Source of the DNA: Micrococcaceae bacterium Sec5.8
GTDB lineage: Bacteria > Actinomycetota > Actinomycetes > Actinomycetales > Micrococcaceae
Direction: 5' to 3'
NCBI GenBank assembly: GCA_039636775.1
Contig: CP143429.1
Location: forward strand, 2,542,001-2,606,000
Length of the DNA: 64,000 nt
This document shows positions 25,789-33,589 of the stretch, in pieces. The position numbers and the translations under genes are program-made. The notes below the pieces were generated by a model. That model did not search any database. It was not told where the DNA came from and saw nothing but the letters and a program-made list of their open reading frames with translations. Position 1 is the first letter of the stretch. Every line of letters starts with the position of its first letter.

Positions 25789-26835
25789 ATGGACACACTT
25801 CCGCTGGCTTCCGGCGACGCCGCCAAGCCACTGACCCCGGCTGAGCTCCGCGAGCTCTATTCGCTGATGGTGGCCGTCCGGCACCTCGATGCCTCGGCCA
25901 TCGCCTGGCAGCGCCAGGGCATCATCCCCGGCTACGCCCCCGAGCTGGGCCAGGAGGCGGCCCAGGTGGGCAGCGGCTACGCCGTTGACACCACCCGGGA
26001 CTTCGTCTTCCCCACCTACCGTGAGATGGGCGTGGCCCGCACCATGGGCGTGGACATGGTCGCTTACATGTCCACCCACAAGGCAACCTGGCACGGCGGC
26101 CTTTATGACCCGCAGCAGACCCGGCTCGCTCCGATCCAGGCCGTGGTGGCCGGGTCGGTGCTCCACGCTGTGGGCTGGGCCCACGGCCAGACCCTGGCCG
26201 GCACCGCCGACGGCAGCCTCGGCGTCGCCATGACCTACTTCGGCGACGGCGCCTCCTCCCAGGGCGACGTCCACGAGGCCCTGAACTTCGCCGCCGTGAT
26301 GAAAGCCCCGGTGGTGTTCTTCGTGCAGAACAACGGCTGGGCCATCTCAGTGCCGACCGAACGCCAGGTGGCCGGCGGCTCCGTTGCCGCCCGCGCCGCC
26401 GGTTACGGCATGCCTGCGCTGCAGATCGACGGTGACGACGTCGTCGCCGTCGTTGAAGCCACCCGGCGCGCCTTCGCACACGCCCGGTCCGGCCAGGGCC
26501 CTGTGCTCATCGAGGCCATGACCTACCGCCGGGGGCCGCATTCGACCTCCGATGATCCGGGACGTTACCGCTCGCTCGATGAAGAGCGCGACGGCGCAGG
26601 CCTGGATCCGCTGGAGCGCTTCCGGCAGCGCCTTCTTGCCGAGGGCATCGCCGACGGTGTGTTCTTCGCCGAAGCCCTCGCAGCGGCCAAGGCCGAGGAG
26701 GAACACCTCCGCATCGGCATCCAGGCGCTCGGGTCCCGCCCCGGCACCGAGATGTTCGACCTGGTCTTCCAGGAAACCACCCCTGCCCTGCAGGCCCAGG
26801 CCGCCAACTGGCGCGAGGAGTCCGAACATGTCTAA
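25789..26835 (+). CDS. 2-oxoacid dehydrogenase E1 component, alpha subunit (branched-chain/acetoin type)
   Basis: 348 residues. The thiamine diphosphate motif runs from GDGASSQGDVHEA (from residue 152) to FVQNNGWAIS (NN at 181-182), the normal 30-residue span. The phosphorylation-loop region YRRGPHSTSDDPGRYR is the form seen in branched-chain 2-oxoacid dehydrogenases. It decarboxylates a 2-oxoacid and passes the acyl group to a lipoyl domain. I start at the ATG given by the leaderless promoter; upstream in-frame TTG and ATG codons are less likely. It overlaps the E1 beta gene by 8 bp. Confidence 0.93.
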   Translation: MDTLPLASGDAAKPLTPAELRELYSLMVAVRHLDASAIAWQRQGIIPGYAPELGQEAAQVGSGYAVDTTRDFVFPTYREMGVARTMGVDMVAYMSTHKATWHGGLYDPQQTRLAPIQAVVAGSVLHAVGWAHGQTLAGTADGSLGVAMTYFGDGASSQGDVHEALNFAAVMKAPVVFFVQNNGWAISVPTERQVAGGSVAARAAGYGMPALQIDGDDVVAVVEATRRAFAHARSGQGPVLIEAMTYRRGPHSTSDDPGRYRSLDEERDGAGLDPLERFRQRLLAEGIADGVFFAEALAAAKAEEEHLRIGIQALGSRPGTEMFDLVFQETTPALQAQAANWREESEHV

Positions 26836-27877
26836 CTCGATACTCGAAGGCGGCACCGCGGCACCGGTCACGGCGCCCTCCACCATGATGTCCATGCAGC
26901 AGGCGTTGAACCGCGCCCTGGACGAGGTCCTCGCGGAAAACCCCAAGGCCGTCATTTTCGGCGAGGATTGCGGCCGGCTCGGCGGCGTTTTCCGCATCAC
27001 CGACGGGCTGCAGGCCAAACACGGTGAACAGCGCGTCTTTGACACCCCGCTCGCCGAGTCCGGCATCCTGGGGATGTCCGTCGGCCTGGCGATGGCCGGC
27101 TTCCACCCCATCCCCGAGGTCCAGTTCGACGGTTTCGCTTACCCGGCCATCAACCAGATCGTCTGCCAGGTCGCCCGGATGAACTACCGCAGCCGCGGCA
27201 CCCTGCCGATGCCCATCACCTTGCGCGTGCCCAGCTTCGGCGGCATCCGCGCCCCCGAACACCACGGCGAAAGCCTTGAGGCACTCTTCGCCCACGTGCC
27301 GGGGCTTAAAGTTGTCTCGCCGTCGAACCCGCATGAGGCCTACCACCTGCTCAAGTACGCCGCCACGCGGCCGGACCCGGTCATCTTCATGGAACCGAAG
27401 TCCCGTTATTGGCAGAAGGGTGAGGTGGACCTCACCAGGCACGACGCCGCCGACGGCGGTGGTTCGCCCACCGGCGCGAAGGTGATGCGGGCGGGCCGGC
27501 ATCTGACGCTCGTGGCGTGGGGCGCCATGGTGGCCCGCTGCCTGCAGGTGGCCGAGCTCGCCGCCGAGGACGGCATTGACATCGAGGTCTTGGACCTGCG
27601 CTGGCTCAAACCCGTCGACGCCGAGGCGCTGGGCGCCTCCGTGCGCAAGACGCGGCGCGCCGTCGTCGTCCACGAAGCGCCGCTGACCTCCGGGCTTGGG
27701 GCCGAAGTGGCGCAGCTGATCACGCAGAGCTGCTTCGACACGCTCAAGGCCCCCGTGGAGCGGGTCACGGGCTTCGACGTCCCGTACCCTTCGGGAGACC
27801 TGGAAGACGAATACATCCCGAACATTGACAGGATCCTCTTCGGGATCCAGCGAGTATTGGAGTACAAACGTGGCTGA
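26828..27877 (+). CDS. 2-oxoacid dehydrogenase E1 component, beta subunit
   Basis: 349 residues of the transketolase-like beta subunit: MSMQQALNRALDEVLAENPKAVIFGEDCGRLGGVFRITDGL, FDTPLAESGILGMSVGLAMAGFHPIPEVQF, GGIRAPEHHGESLEALFAHVPGLKVVSPSNP and the C-terminal DLRWLKPVDAEAL. It pairs with the alpha subunit to form the alpha2beta2 E1. The gene overlaps the alpha stop by 8 bp and the lipoyl-protein start by 8 bp, so the subunits are translationally coupled. Confidence 0.95.
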   Translation: MSNSILEGGTAAPVTAPSTMMSMQQALNRALDEVLAENPKAVIFGEDCGRLGGVFRITDGLQAKHGEQRVFDTPLAESGILGMSVGLAMAGFHPIPEVQFDGFAYPAINQIVCQVARMNYRSRGTLPMPITLRVPSFGGIRAPEHHGESLEALFAHVPGLKVVSPSNPHEAYHLLKYAATRPDPVIFMEPKSRYWQKGEVDLTRHDAADGGGSPTGAKVMRAGRHLTLVAWGAMVARCLQVAELAAEDGIDIEVLDLRWLKPVDAEALGASVRKTRRAVVVHEAPLTSGLGAEVAQLITQSCFDTLKAPVERVTGFDVPYPSGDLEDEYIPNIDRILFGIQRVLEYKRG

Positions 27878-28199
27878 AATTTCCTTCCCCCTCCCCGACC
27901 TCGGCGAGGGCCTGATCGAGGCGACGGTGCTGGAATGGCTCGTGGCGGCAGGTGACCAGGTGGAGCGGAACCAGCCCCTGGTGGAGGTCGAGACCACCAA
28001 ATCGGCCGTCGAATTGCCCAGCCCGCAGGCAGGTAAAGTGGTGCGTATCCACGGCGGGCCCGGCGACAAAATCAATGTCGGCGAGCCGTTGATTGTGTTT
28101 GAGGTGCCGGACAACACCGCCGGCATCGTGGGCACAGTCCCGAAGGAAGAGGCACCGAAGCGCCGGGTCCGCCTGAGCGCCGTACTTGATGAGGATTGA
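27870..28199 (+). CDS. Stand-alone lipoyl-domain protein (reduced E2)
   Basis: 109 residues consisting of one lipoyl domain and a short basic tail. It begins AEISFPLPDLGEGLIEATVLEW, with the lipoylated lysine in VEVETTKSAVEL (Lys44). A normal E2 continues into a peripheral-subunit-binding domain and an acyltransferase core of about 300 residues; here a stop follows the linker (RVRLSAVLDED) and the next gene starts 4 bp later. GTG start after GGAG, overlapping E1 beta by 8 bp. The clean end and good spacing argue against a recent frameshift. Confidence 0.88.
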   Translation: MAEISFPLPDLGEGLIEATVLEWLVAAGDQVERNQPLVEVETTKSAVELPSPQAGKVVRIHGGPGDKINVGEPLIVFEVPDNTAGIVGTVPKEEAPKRRVRLSAVLDED

Positions 28200-28203
28200 C
28201 ACC

Positions 28204-29070
28204 ATGAGCGGCAGACACAGCGGCCAGCAGCACTCCCACACCGTCGAAGGGACCGACCCGCAGCTGGATGTCGGGGTGCATGAGCCGGCGGCCGACGCCG
28301 GGCTGCGGCCGGTGCTGCTGCTGCACGGCTTCTCTTCCTCCACCAAGCTCAACTGGGAGGACACCGGCTGGCTGACTGCCCTGCTGGAAGCCGGCCGCCG
28401 TGTCATCACGGTGGACCTGCCCGGCCACGGCCTCAGCGGATCCCCCGAGGACCAGGATTCCTACGCCCCCAGCCGGATCCGCGCGGATCTGCTGCAAATC
28501 GCGTTCGACGCCGGCGTGCGCCCCCTGCGCGACGGGGACCCGGCCAGCGGGCTGGACCTGATTGGTTACTCGCTCGGTTCCCGGCTCGCCTGGGAATTCG
28601 GCGCCACCCAGCATGAGCTGGTACACCGGATGGTCCTGGGCGGTCCGAACGTTTCCGATCCGCTGGCCGACTTCGATCTGGTGGCTGCGCAGCGCTACCT
28701 TGCCGACGGCACGCCGATCGGCGATGCGTCAACCGCCGGGCTGCTGAGGATGGCCCAGATGCTGCCGAGCAACAACATCTTCTCGCTGCTGTCCCTCGTG
28801 GAGGCCATCAAGAGTGAGCCGTTCGATCCCGCCGAGGCCGTGCCGCGCATGCCCATGCTGCTGGTGGCTGGGGAAAAGGATGAGCGCGCGGCCTCGCTGC
28901 CGGAGCTCGCAGCGCTGGGCGCGAAGGCCGGCGCCCTCGTGGAGCAGCTGGTCCTGCCGGGCCGCAACCACACCAATGCGATCACCAGCCGCGCCTTCAA
29001 ACAAGGTGCCGTCAGCTTCCTCGGCGTCCGGCCTCCCGCCGGCTCAGACCAACGCGGGTCCGGAGTCTAG
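28204..29070 (+). CDS. Alpha/beta hydrolase linked to the 2-oxoacid dehydrogenase
   Basis: 288 residues with VLLLHGFSSS (oxyanion region), nucleophile Ser123 in DLIGYSLGSRLA, an acid in LLVAGEKDERAASLP and His in LPGRNHTNAIT. In the acetoin dehydrogenase E2 (AcoC) a lipoyl domain is fused to an alpha/beta hydrolase; here the same two pieces are separate adjacent genes. It may move or release the acyl group in place of the missing E2 catalytic core. ATG after GAGG, four bases after the lipoyl gene. It converges on the next gene with a 4-bp overlap. Confidence 0.85.
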   Translation: MSGRHSGQQHSHTVEGTDPQLDVGVHEPAADAGLRPVLLLHGFSSSTKLNWEDTGWLTALLEAGRRVITVDLPGHGLSGSPEDQDSYAPSRIRADLLQIAFDAGVRPLRDGDPASGLDLIGYSLGSRLAWEFGATQHELVHRMVLGGPNVSDPLADFDLVAAQRYLADGTPIGDASTAGLLRMAQMLPSNNIFSLLSLVEAIKSEPFDPAEAVPRMPMLLVAGEKDERAASLPELAALGAKAGALVEQLVLPGRNHTNAITSRAFKQGAVSFLGVRPPAGSDQRGSGV

Positions 29071-29585
29071 TAGTCGACACCAGGTTTGGGCTTTCCCTCC
29101 ATCTGGAAGCACGCCGAGGAGGACAGGACGTTGAGCGCGTTCCGCTCCGGGTTGAACTCGATCGCGTGCCTGTAGCCTTCCTCACTTACGATCACCAGTT
29201 CCGGGTCACCGTTGACGCTCGTCTTGTCCCTGACGGTCCAGCCGCTCCTTGCGGACCAGTCAGCTTTGATCTGCTCCAGCAACGCCGCGCCGTCGGCGCC
29301 TTCGCTGAGGACAACATCCAGGGTGCCCGGCCAGTAATAGCCGCCGGCCTCACATTCGAAGAGGGCGCGGGAGGTCGCGGTTTGCTTCGTCCTCGATACG
29401 GCTGCCGGCGGGACCACCAACAGCAGTTCGTCCTGCTGGCTGCGGGTGGACTGTTTCGCGGTGTCAAGATCCATGCCGGGGTTCCGCGGTGCGGCGGCGG
29501 GTGGAGCACAGGCCGCCAGCGCGCCCGCCAGGCAGGAGACGGCGATGGCTGCAGGCAGGCGGGTGAGCAGCGTGGTGACGGTCAA
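29067..29585 (-). CDS. Small secreted lipoprotein, unknown function
   Basis: 172 residues with a hydrophobic signal and lipobox LAAC, then a linker and a domain holding two cysteines (FECEAGGYYWPG and SSSACFQMEG) that could form a disulfide. No family recognised. The start is TTG after GGGAG; no ATG or GTG fits. Its stop overlaps that of the alpha/beta hydrolase by 4 bp in convergent orientation. Confidence 0.7.
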   Translation of the reverse strand: MTVTTLLTRLPAAIAVSCLAGALAACAPPAAAPRNPGMDLDTAKQSTRSQQDELLLVVPPAAVSRTKQTATSRALFECEAGGYYWPGTLDVVLSEGADGAALLEQIKADWSARSGWTVRDKTSVNGDPELVIVSEEGYRHAIEFNPERNALNVLSSSACFQMEGKPKPGVDY

Positions 29586-29661
29586 TGTCGGCTCCCAAAG
29601 ATCGTGCGCGGTGTCCGCGCGGGCCTCCCGGTTCGGGGCAGGCGCGTTGGCTTAAAGGCAA

Positions 29662-29693
29662 GAGGGACGCGGACCTTTCGGCCCGCGCCCCTC
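29662..29693 (-). terminator. Hairpin after the MHS transporter gene
   Basis: Arms GAGGGACGCGG and CCGCGCCCCTC (one mismatch in 11 pairs) enclose a 10-nt loop, 19 bp past the stop of the leftward transporter gene and before the lipoprotein gene. Only a short TTTAAG follows on the minus strand, so it is a weak intrinsic terminator at best. Confidence 0.4.
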
Positions 29694-29711
29694 CAACGTC
29701 TCAGTTGCTTT

Positions 29712-31067
29712 TTAGTGCCTTGCGGCTTCCGCCGGCGCGTGGTGAACGACGCCGAGCGGGCGGCCCTTGGTTTCCCCGGCCAGGAGAACGCCGACCGCGG
29801 AGATGACGCAGAGGATCATGATGTAAATGCCGATCGATCCGGTCCAGCCGGTGCCCTGCAGCAGGAGCTCCGCGATGGTTGCCGCGAACGCACCGCCCAG
29901 AATGGCGCCGAAGGCGTAGCCGATCGAGATCCCCGAGTAGCGCACGTTCGCCGGGAACATCTCGGCGTACATCGCGGACATCGGGCCGTAGGACAGGCCC
30001 AGGCCAATGGTCAGGACGAAGAGCGCGACGCCGTAGAGGACGATGTTCTTGGTGTCGATCAGCGCGAACATCGGAATCATCCAGACGAAGACGATGCCGT
30101 AGCCGATCAGGAACGTCTTGACCCGGCCGATCTTGTCAGAGAGCCAGCCGCCGACGAGGGTGAAGATCAACCAGCCGAAGGATGCCAGCGTGGTGGCGAG
30201 CAGGATCTGCGGGGTGGGCATCTTCAGGGTCTTGGTGGCGTAGGAGATGAAGAACGCGATCAGCAAGTAGCCGGCGGCATTGTTGCCAATGAAGATCATC
30301 GTCGAGTAGAGGACGGCCTTCTTGTGCTTGCGGATGAGCTCGCCCAGCGGCGCCCTGCTCTCTTCCTTGCGTTCCTGCATTTCCTTGAAGACGGGACTCT
30401 CGGCAACGGCCCGTCGGATCAGGTAGCCGACCACGATCAGGACGATGGACAGCAGGAACGGCACCCGCCAGCCCCAGGAAGCGAAGTCCTCCTTGGACAT
30501 TCCGGTATTGAGGAAGTACAGCAGGCCGGTGGCGAGGATCATGCCCACCGGCACACCGATCTGCGGATACGCGCCGAACAGGCCGCGCCTGCTCATGGGC
30601 GCGTGCTCGACGGCCATGAGTGCGGCACCGCCCCACTCACCGCCGGCCGAGAAGCCCTGGATCACACGGAGCAGGATCAGCAGCACGGGAGCCCAGACGC
30701 CGATTTGGGCGTAGGTGGGCAGCATGCCGATCAGCGCCGTGGCGGCACCCATCATCACGAGGGTGAAGACGAGCATGGCCTTGCGGCCGAGACGGTCGCC
30801 CAGGTGGCCGGCCACGATGGCACCGAGCGGGCGGAACAGGAAGCTGATGCCGATGAGGGCAAAGGACAGGACCTGCGCCAGGCCCGGATTGGAGGCGTTC
30901 AGCGGTGCCAGGAACAGCGGCGAGAGCAACGTTGCCGTGAGCTGGGCGAAAATGAAGAAGTCGTACCACTCGATGGTGGTTCCCACCAGGGTGCCCGCGA
31001 GGACTTTGCGTTCCTCATGCTTACTGCTGGGGCCCGCCTCTGTATCGACACGTGAAGTTGCGGTCAT
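29712..31067 (-). CDS. MFS metabolite:proton symporter (MHS family)
   Basis: 451 residues, 12 membrane segments. The N-terminal GTLVGTTIEWYDFFIFAQLTA and loop GHLGDRLGRKAMLVFTLVMMG are marks of the metabolite:H+ symporter family (ShiA, KgtP, ProP). FSAGGEWGGAALMAVEHAP is also characteristic. The substrate is likely an organic acid, aromatic acid or osmolyte, not determinable here. ATG after GGAG. The 329-bp region upstream, shared with iclR, has several inverted repeats. Confidence 0.9.
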   Translation of the reverse strand: MTATSRVDTEAGPSSKHEERKVLAGTLVGTTIEWYDFFIFAQLTATLLSPLFLAPLNASNPGLAQVLSFALIGISFLFRPLGAIVAGHLGDRLGRKAMLVFTLVMMGAATALIGMLPTYAQIGVWAPVLLILLRVIQGFSAGGEWGGAALMAVEHAPMSRRGLFGAYPQIGVPVGMILATGLLYFLNTGMSKEDFASWGWRVPFLLSIVLIVVGYLIRRAVAESPVFKEMQERKEESRAPLGELIRKHKKAVLYSTMIFIGNNAAGYLLIAFFISYATKTLKMPTPQILLATTLASFGWLIFTLVGGWLSDKIGRVKTFLIGYGIVFVWMIPMFALIDTKNIVLYGVALFVLTIGLGLSYGPMSAMYAEMFPANVRYSGISIGYAFGAILGGAFAATIAELLLQGTGWTGSIGIYIMILCVISAVGVLLAGETKGRPLGVVHHAPAEAARH

Positions 31068-31141
31068 TGGAACTCCGTTGCTGGGGGCAGAGGTGCTGCC
31101 CGGGGTGGGTGCGAGAGAATAACTGATTGCCTCTGGAATTA

Positions 31142-31174
31142 CTGATCGAACGGTCAGTTAGTATTCAGAATACT
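31142..31174. promoter_or_regulatory. Two adjacent inverted repeats upstream of the MHS transporter
   Basis: First, CTGATCGAACGGTCAG (31142-31157), a pattern commonly bound by TetR-family regulators. Second, three bases further on, AGTATTC-A-GAATACT (31160-31174), a perfect 7-1-7 repeat. They lie about 75-107 bp before the leftward transporter gene, where a promoter is expected. No tetR gene is present near them in this window. Confidence 0.5.
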
Positions 31175-31271
31175 ACTATGAAATATGCGCCAGGTCACAC
31201 CTTTTAGAAAAAAGGCATCCCGCCTTGACTGCAGAGTGCCTGCTTTGACAGCGGCGGGAGCCATAAAGTTC

Positions 31272-31302
31272 TATAATTGAACACAATGTTCACATATGGA
31301 AC
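31272..31302. promoter_or_regulatory. Inverted repeats in the MHS/iclR intergenic region, possible IclR site
   Basis: A TATAAT hexamer (31272-31277) is followed at once by TGAACA-CAA-TGTTCA (31278-31292) and, overlapping it, GTTC-ACATATG-GAAC (31288-31302). The second form resembles operators of IclR-family proteins. The iclR gene begins 95 bp to the right, so autoregulation or control of the divergent transporter is plausible. A TTGACA lies 21 bp before TATAAT, longer than usual spacing. Confidence 0.45.
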
Positions 31303-31396
31303 GCTAGCGTAGTGTGAGGCAGAGCACAAGGAAAGCCGGCACTTTCCCGCTGTTCCGCCGCCCGCACCCGGGGCGCAGCACACTTAGGATGGACCA

Positions 31397-32113
31397 ATGA
31401 CTCCGACCGCCGGCAGCGCCCAGGCTTCCCCGTCCCAGACGTTGTCGCGCGGGATCCGCGCCCTGGAGATTCTGGCCGACGCCCCGAACCCGCTGACCAT
31501 CGCCGAGCTTGCCGACGCGATGGGGGTGCACCGCTCGGTGGCGTACCGCATTCTGCGCACCCTGGAAGACCACTCCCTGCTGGTGCGCGACGACGGCGGC
31601 CGGGTCCAGCCCGGCCCGGGCCTTGCCGTCCTGGCCCGGGGAGTATCGCGGAACCTGCAGACGGCAGCGCTGCCGGAACTCACCCTGCTCGCGAATTCGT
31701 TGGCGATGAGCGCCTTCGTGGCCGTCTGGGACCATGAGGAGTGCGTCACCCTGGTGACCGTGGACCCGCGGCACACCGGGGCCGCCGTCGTCCAGCATCC
31801 CGGGTCCCGGCACCCCATCAGCGCCGGCGCGCCCGGCATTGCGATCCAGTCTGCACTGACCGAGGAGGAATGGTCCGTGGCCGCACCCGGCATTCCGTAC
31901 CGCGCCGAAGCAGCCGAGGCGCGCCGCCGGGGCTACGCTGCCAGCCACGACGAGGTCCTCGCCAACGTTTCCTCGCTCGCCGTTCCCATCCGGGTTCCCG
32001 GCGGGCGGCCGGCGGCCCTCGCCGTCGTTTATCTGCGTGCCGCCCAGGATCCCGGCGAAGTCGCAGCAGCCCTTGCCGCCAGTGCCGGGCGGATCGAGAG
32101 CCAGCTGGGCTAA
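31397..32113 (+). CDS. IclR-family transcriptional regulator
   Basis: 238 residues: N-terminal helix-turn-helix (QTLSRGIRALEILADAPNPLTIAELADAMGVHRSVAYRILRTLEDHSLL) and a C-terminal effector domain with PGSRHPISAGAPGIAIQSAL and GYAASHDEVLANVSSLAVPI. The family controls uptake and breakdown of organic acids and aromatics, which suits the divergent MHS transporter. TAGGAT lies 6 nt before the ATG, so the transcript is probably leaderless. It converges on the MFS gene with a 4-bp overlap of stops. Confidence 0.92.
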   Translation: MTPTAGSAQASPSQTLSRGIRALEILADAPNPLTIAELADAMGVHRSVAYRILRTLEDHSLLVRDDGGRVQPGPGLAVLARGVSRNLQTAALPELTLLANSLAMSAFVAVWDHEECVTLVTVDPRHTGAAVVQHPGSRHPISAGAPGIAIQSALTEEEWSVAAPGIPYRAEAAEARRRGYAASHDEVLANVSSLAVPIRVPGGRPAALAVVYLRAAQDPGEVAAALAASAGRIESQLG

Positions 32114-33453
32114 CCGGCGCCCGCGGCCCCGTTGCGCCGCCGGATCACGACGGCGGCTGCCGCGCCCAGTAGGAACAGCGCCGCTGCGGCGCACACGGGC
32201 ACCACGAAGGCGGCAGAATATCCATGGTTCTGGGCCAGTTGCCCCGCGATCGAGGAGCCGACAGCTGTACCTGCCACGATGCCGCTGGCCAGAGCTGTCA
32301 TGACAGTGCCGAGCTTCCCGGCCGGGGCGACGAGCCCGCCAATCGCGAACACCGTCACCATCAGCGGCCCGACCGGCAGACCAAGGACCAGCAGCACAAC
32401 GATCATGGGAAGGGCCGACGAGGGCAGCAACAGCAGCAACGCCAGTCCTGTCATCAGCGCGGCGCAGGCGAGCCAGCGGACGTTCGCCGTGAACCGGGCC
32501 GGCCAGTACGCCACCGACAGGGCCGCAGCCGCGGAGCTCAGGCCCATCACCGCGTAGAGGAGTCCGGCCAGCTCGGAGGTGGCAAAACTGGCGGAGAAGG
32601 AACTCAGCGCGGTCTGCGTGGCGCCGAAAAACGTTCCCATGCAGACCATGGCCAGCACCGGAAGTGCCACGGCGGCAACGGCACCGATCCGCTGCCCGGC
32701 CGGCTGCGAAGCCCGGAGCAGCTTCGCTTGGGCGGCGCTTGCCGGAGTCCGCGCCGGCGTCCGCTCCACGGCGGAATGCGTGGGATGCACGGCGAAGGCC
32801 GGAACGAGGGTGAGGGTCAGCGCCGCCGCGAGGGCGAGCGGCAGCCAGGGCGCGATCAGGCTGGCGAGGATGCCCACCAGCGCCGGGCCCAGGACGAACG
32901 TCAGCTCATCGGCAGTGCTTTCGTAGGACAACGCCGTGTCCAGGTCTGCGGAATTGGCATCGCGTCCGCCCCGGGATGTCAGGGCCATCCAGCGGACCCG
33001 GGCGAGCGGCCCCACCTGAGGGCAGCTTGCGCCGGCGACGAAGGCGGCCGCGAGGACGGGAAGAGCAGCGCTGAGGTCCTGCCCGCCGGGAATCAGGTAG
33101 ACGCTGAGGATCAGGGCGACCACCGCGACAGCGTTGAACACGGCGGCGAACACCAGGACCGGACGCTGGCCGCGGCGGTCCGCGAGCGCACCCAAAACGG
33201 GCGCACCGAGTGCCGATCCGATGCCCACCGCGCCGGCGGAGACGCCGCCGACGGCGTAGGAGCCGGTGACGGCCGTAACCAGGGTGAGGGCGCCGACGGT
33301 CAGCATGGCCAGCGGGAGGCGGGCGAAGAGTCCGAGCGGGATGAAGCCTCTCCCGGCGAGGAGCGGCAAGCGGGCGTAGCGGCCGCGGGCAGGAGTTTGA
33401 ACAAGGTGGGGCGCCGCGGAGGTGGGCGCCTGGGAAGGAGTGGGAAGAGTCAT
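32110..33453 (-). CDS. MFS transporter, 12-segment, unknown substrate
   Basis: 447 residues beginning MTLPTPSQAPTSAAPHLVQTP, then about 12 hydrophobic segments with a long central cytoplasmic loop near residues 200-225. The loop motif GALADRRGQRPVLVFAAVFN is the standard MFS signature. It looks like the sugar-efflux/YceI-like exporter branch, but no substrate can be given. The frame continues upstream of this ATG without a better start; only weak GGAA precedes it. Confidence 0.82.
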   Translation of the reverse strand: MTLPTPSQAPTSAAPHLVQTPARGRYARLPLLAGRGFIPLGLFARLPLAMLTVGALTLVTAVTGSYAVGGVSAGAVGIGSALGAPVLGALADRRGQRPVLVFAAVFNAVAVVALILSVYLIPGGQDLSAALPVLAAAFVAGASCPQVGPLARVRWMALTSRGGRDANSADLDTALSYESTADELTFVLGPALVGILASLIAPWLPLALAAALTLTLVPAFAVHPTHSAVERTPARTPASAAQAKLLRASQPAGQRIGAVAAVALPVLAMVCMGTFFGATQTALSSFSASFATSELAGLLYAVMGLSSAAAALSVAYWPARFTANVRWLACAALMTGLALLLLLPSSALPMIVVLLVLGLPVGPLMVTVFAIGGLVAPAGKLGTVMTALASGIVAGTAVGSSIAGQLAQNHGYSAAFVVPVCAAAALFLLGAAAAVVIRRRNGAAGAG

Positions 33454-33589
33454 GATTCCGGGTTCGTTCAAGGGTGCGCATCGTCCCTCCTCCCGATGCG
33501 CGCGACCCGGTAACAGCTCAAGTGTATCTGCCTCCGGGTCCTCCTTCGCGGCCCGGCTGCGCTGCGGCACCCGGGTTCGCGGAGGCGTC

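Noticed and set aside
26507..28135. 542-codon minus-strand frame across the E1 and lipoyl genes
   Set aside because: Antisense shadow; the plus strand encodes clear E1 alpha, E1 beta and lipoyl motifs.
29166..31055. 629-codon plus-strand frame
   Set aside because: Antisense to the MHS transporter and lipoprotein genes; low-complexity His/Gln/Glu-rich translation without a domain.
32224..33513. 429-codon plus-strand frame
   Set aside because: Antisense to the MFS gene, strongly biased towards Gly, Arg, Asp and Gln.
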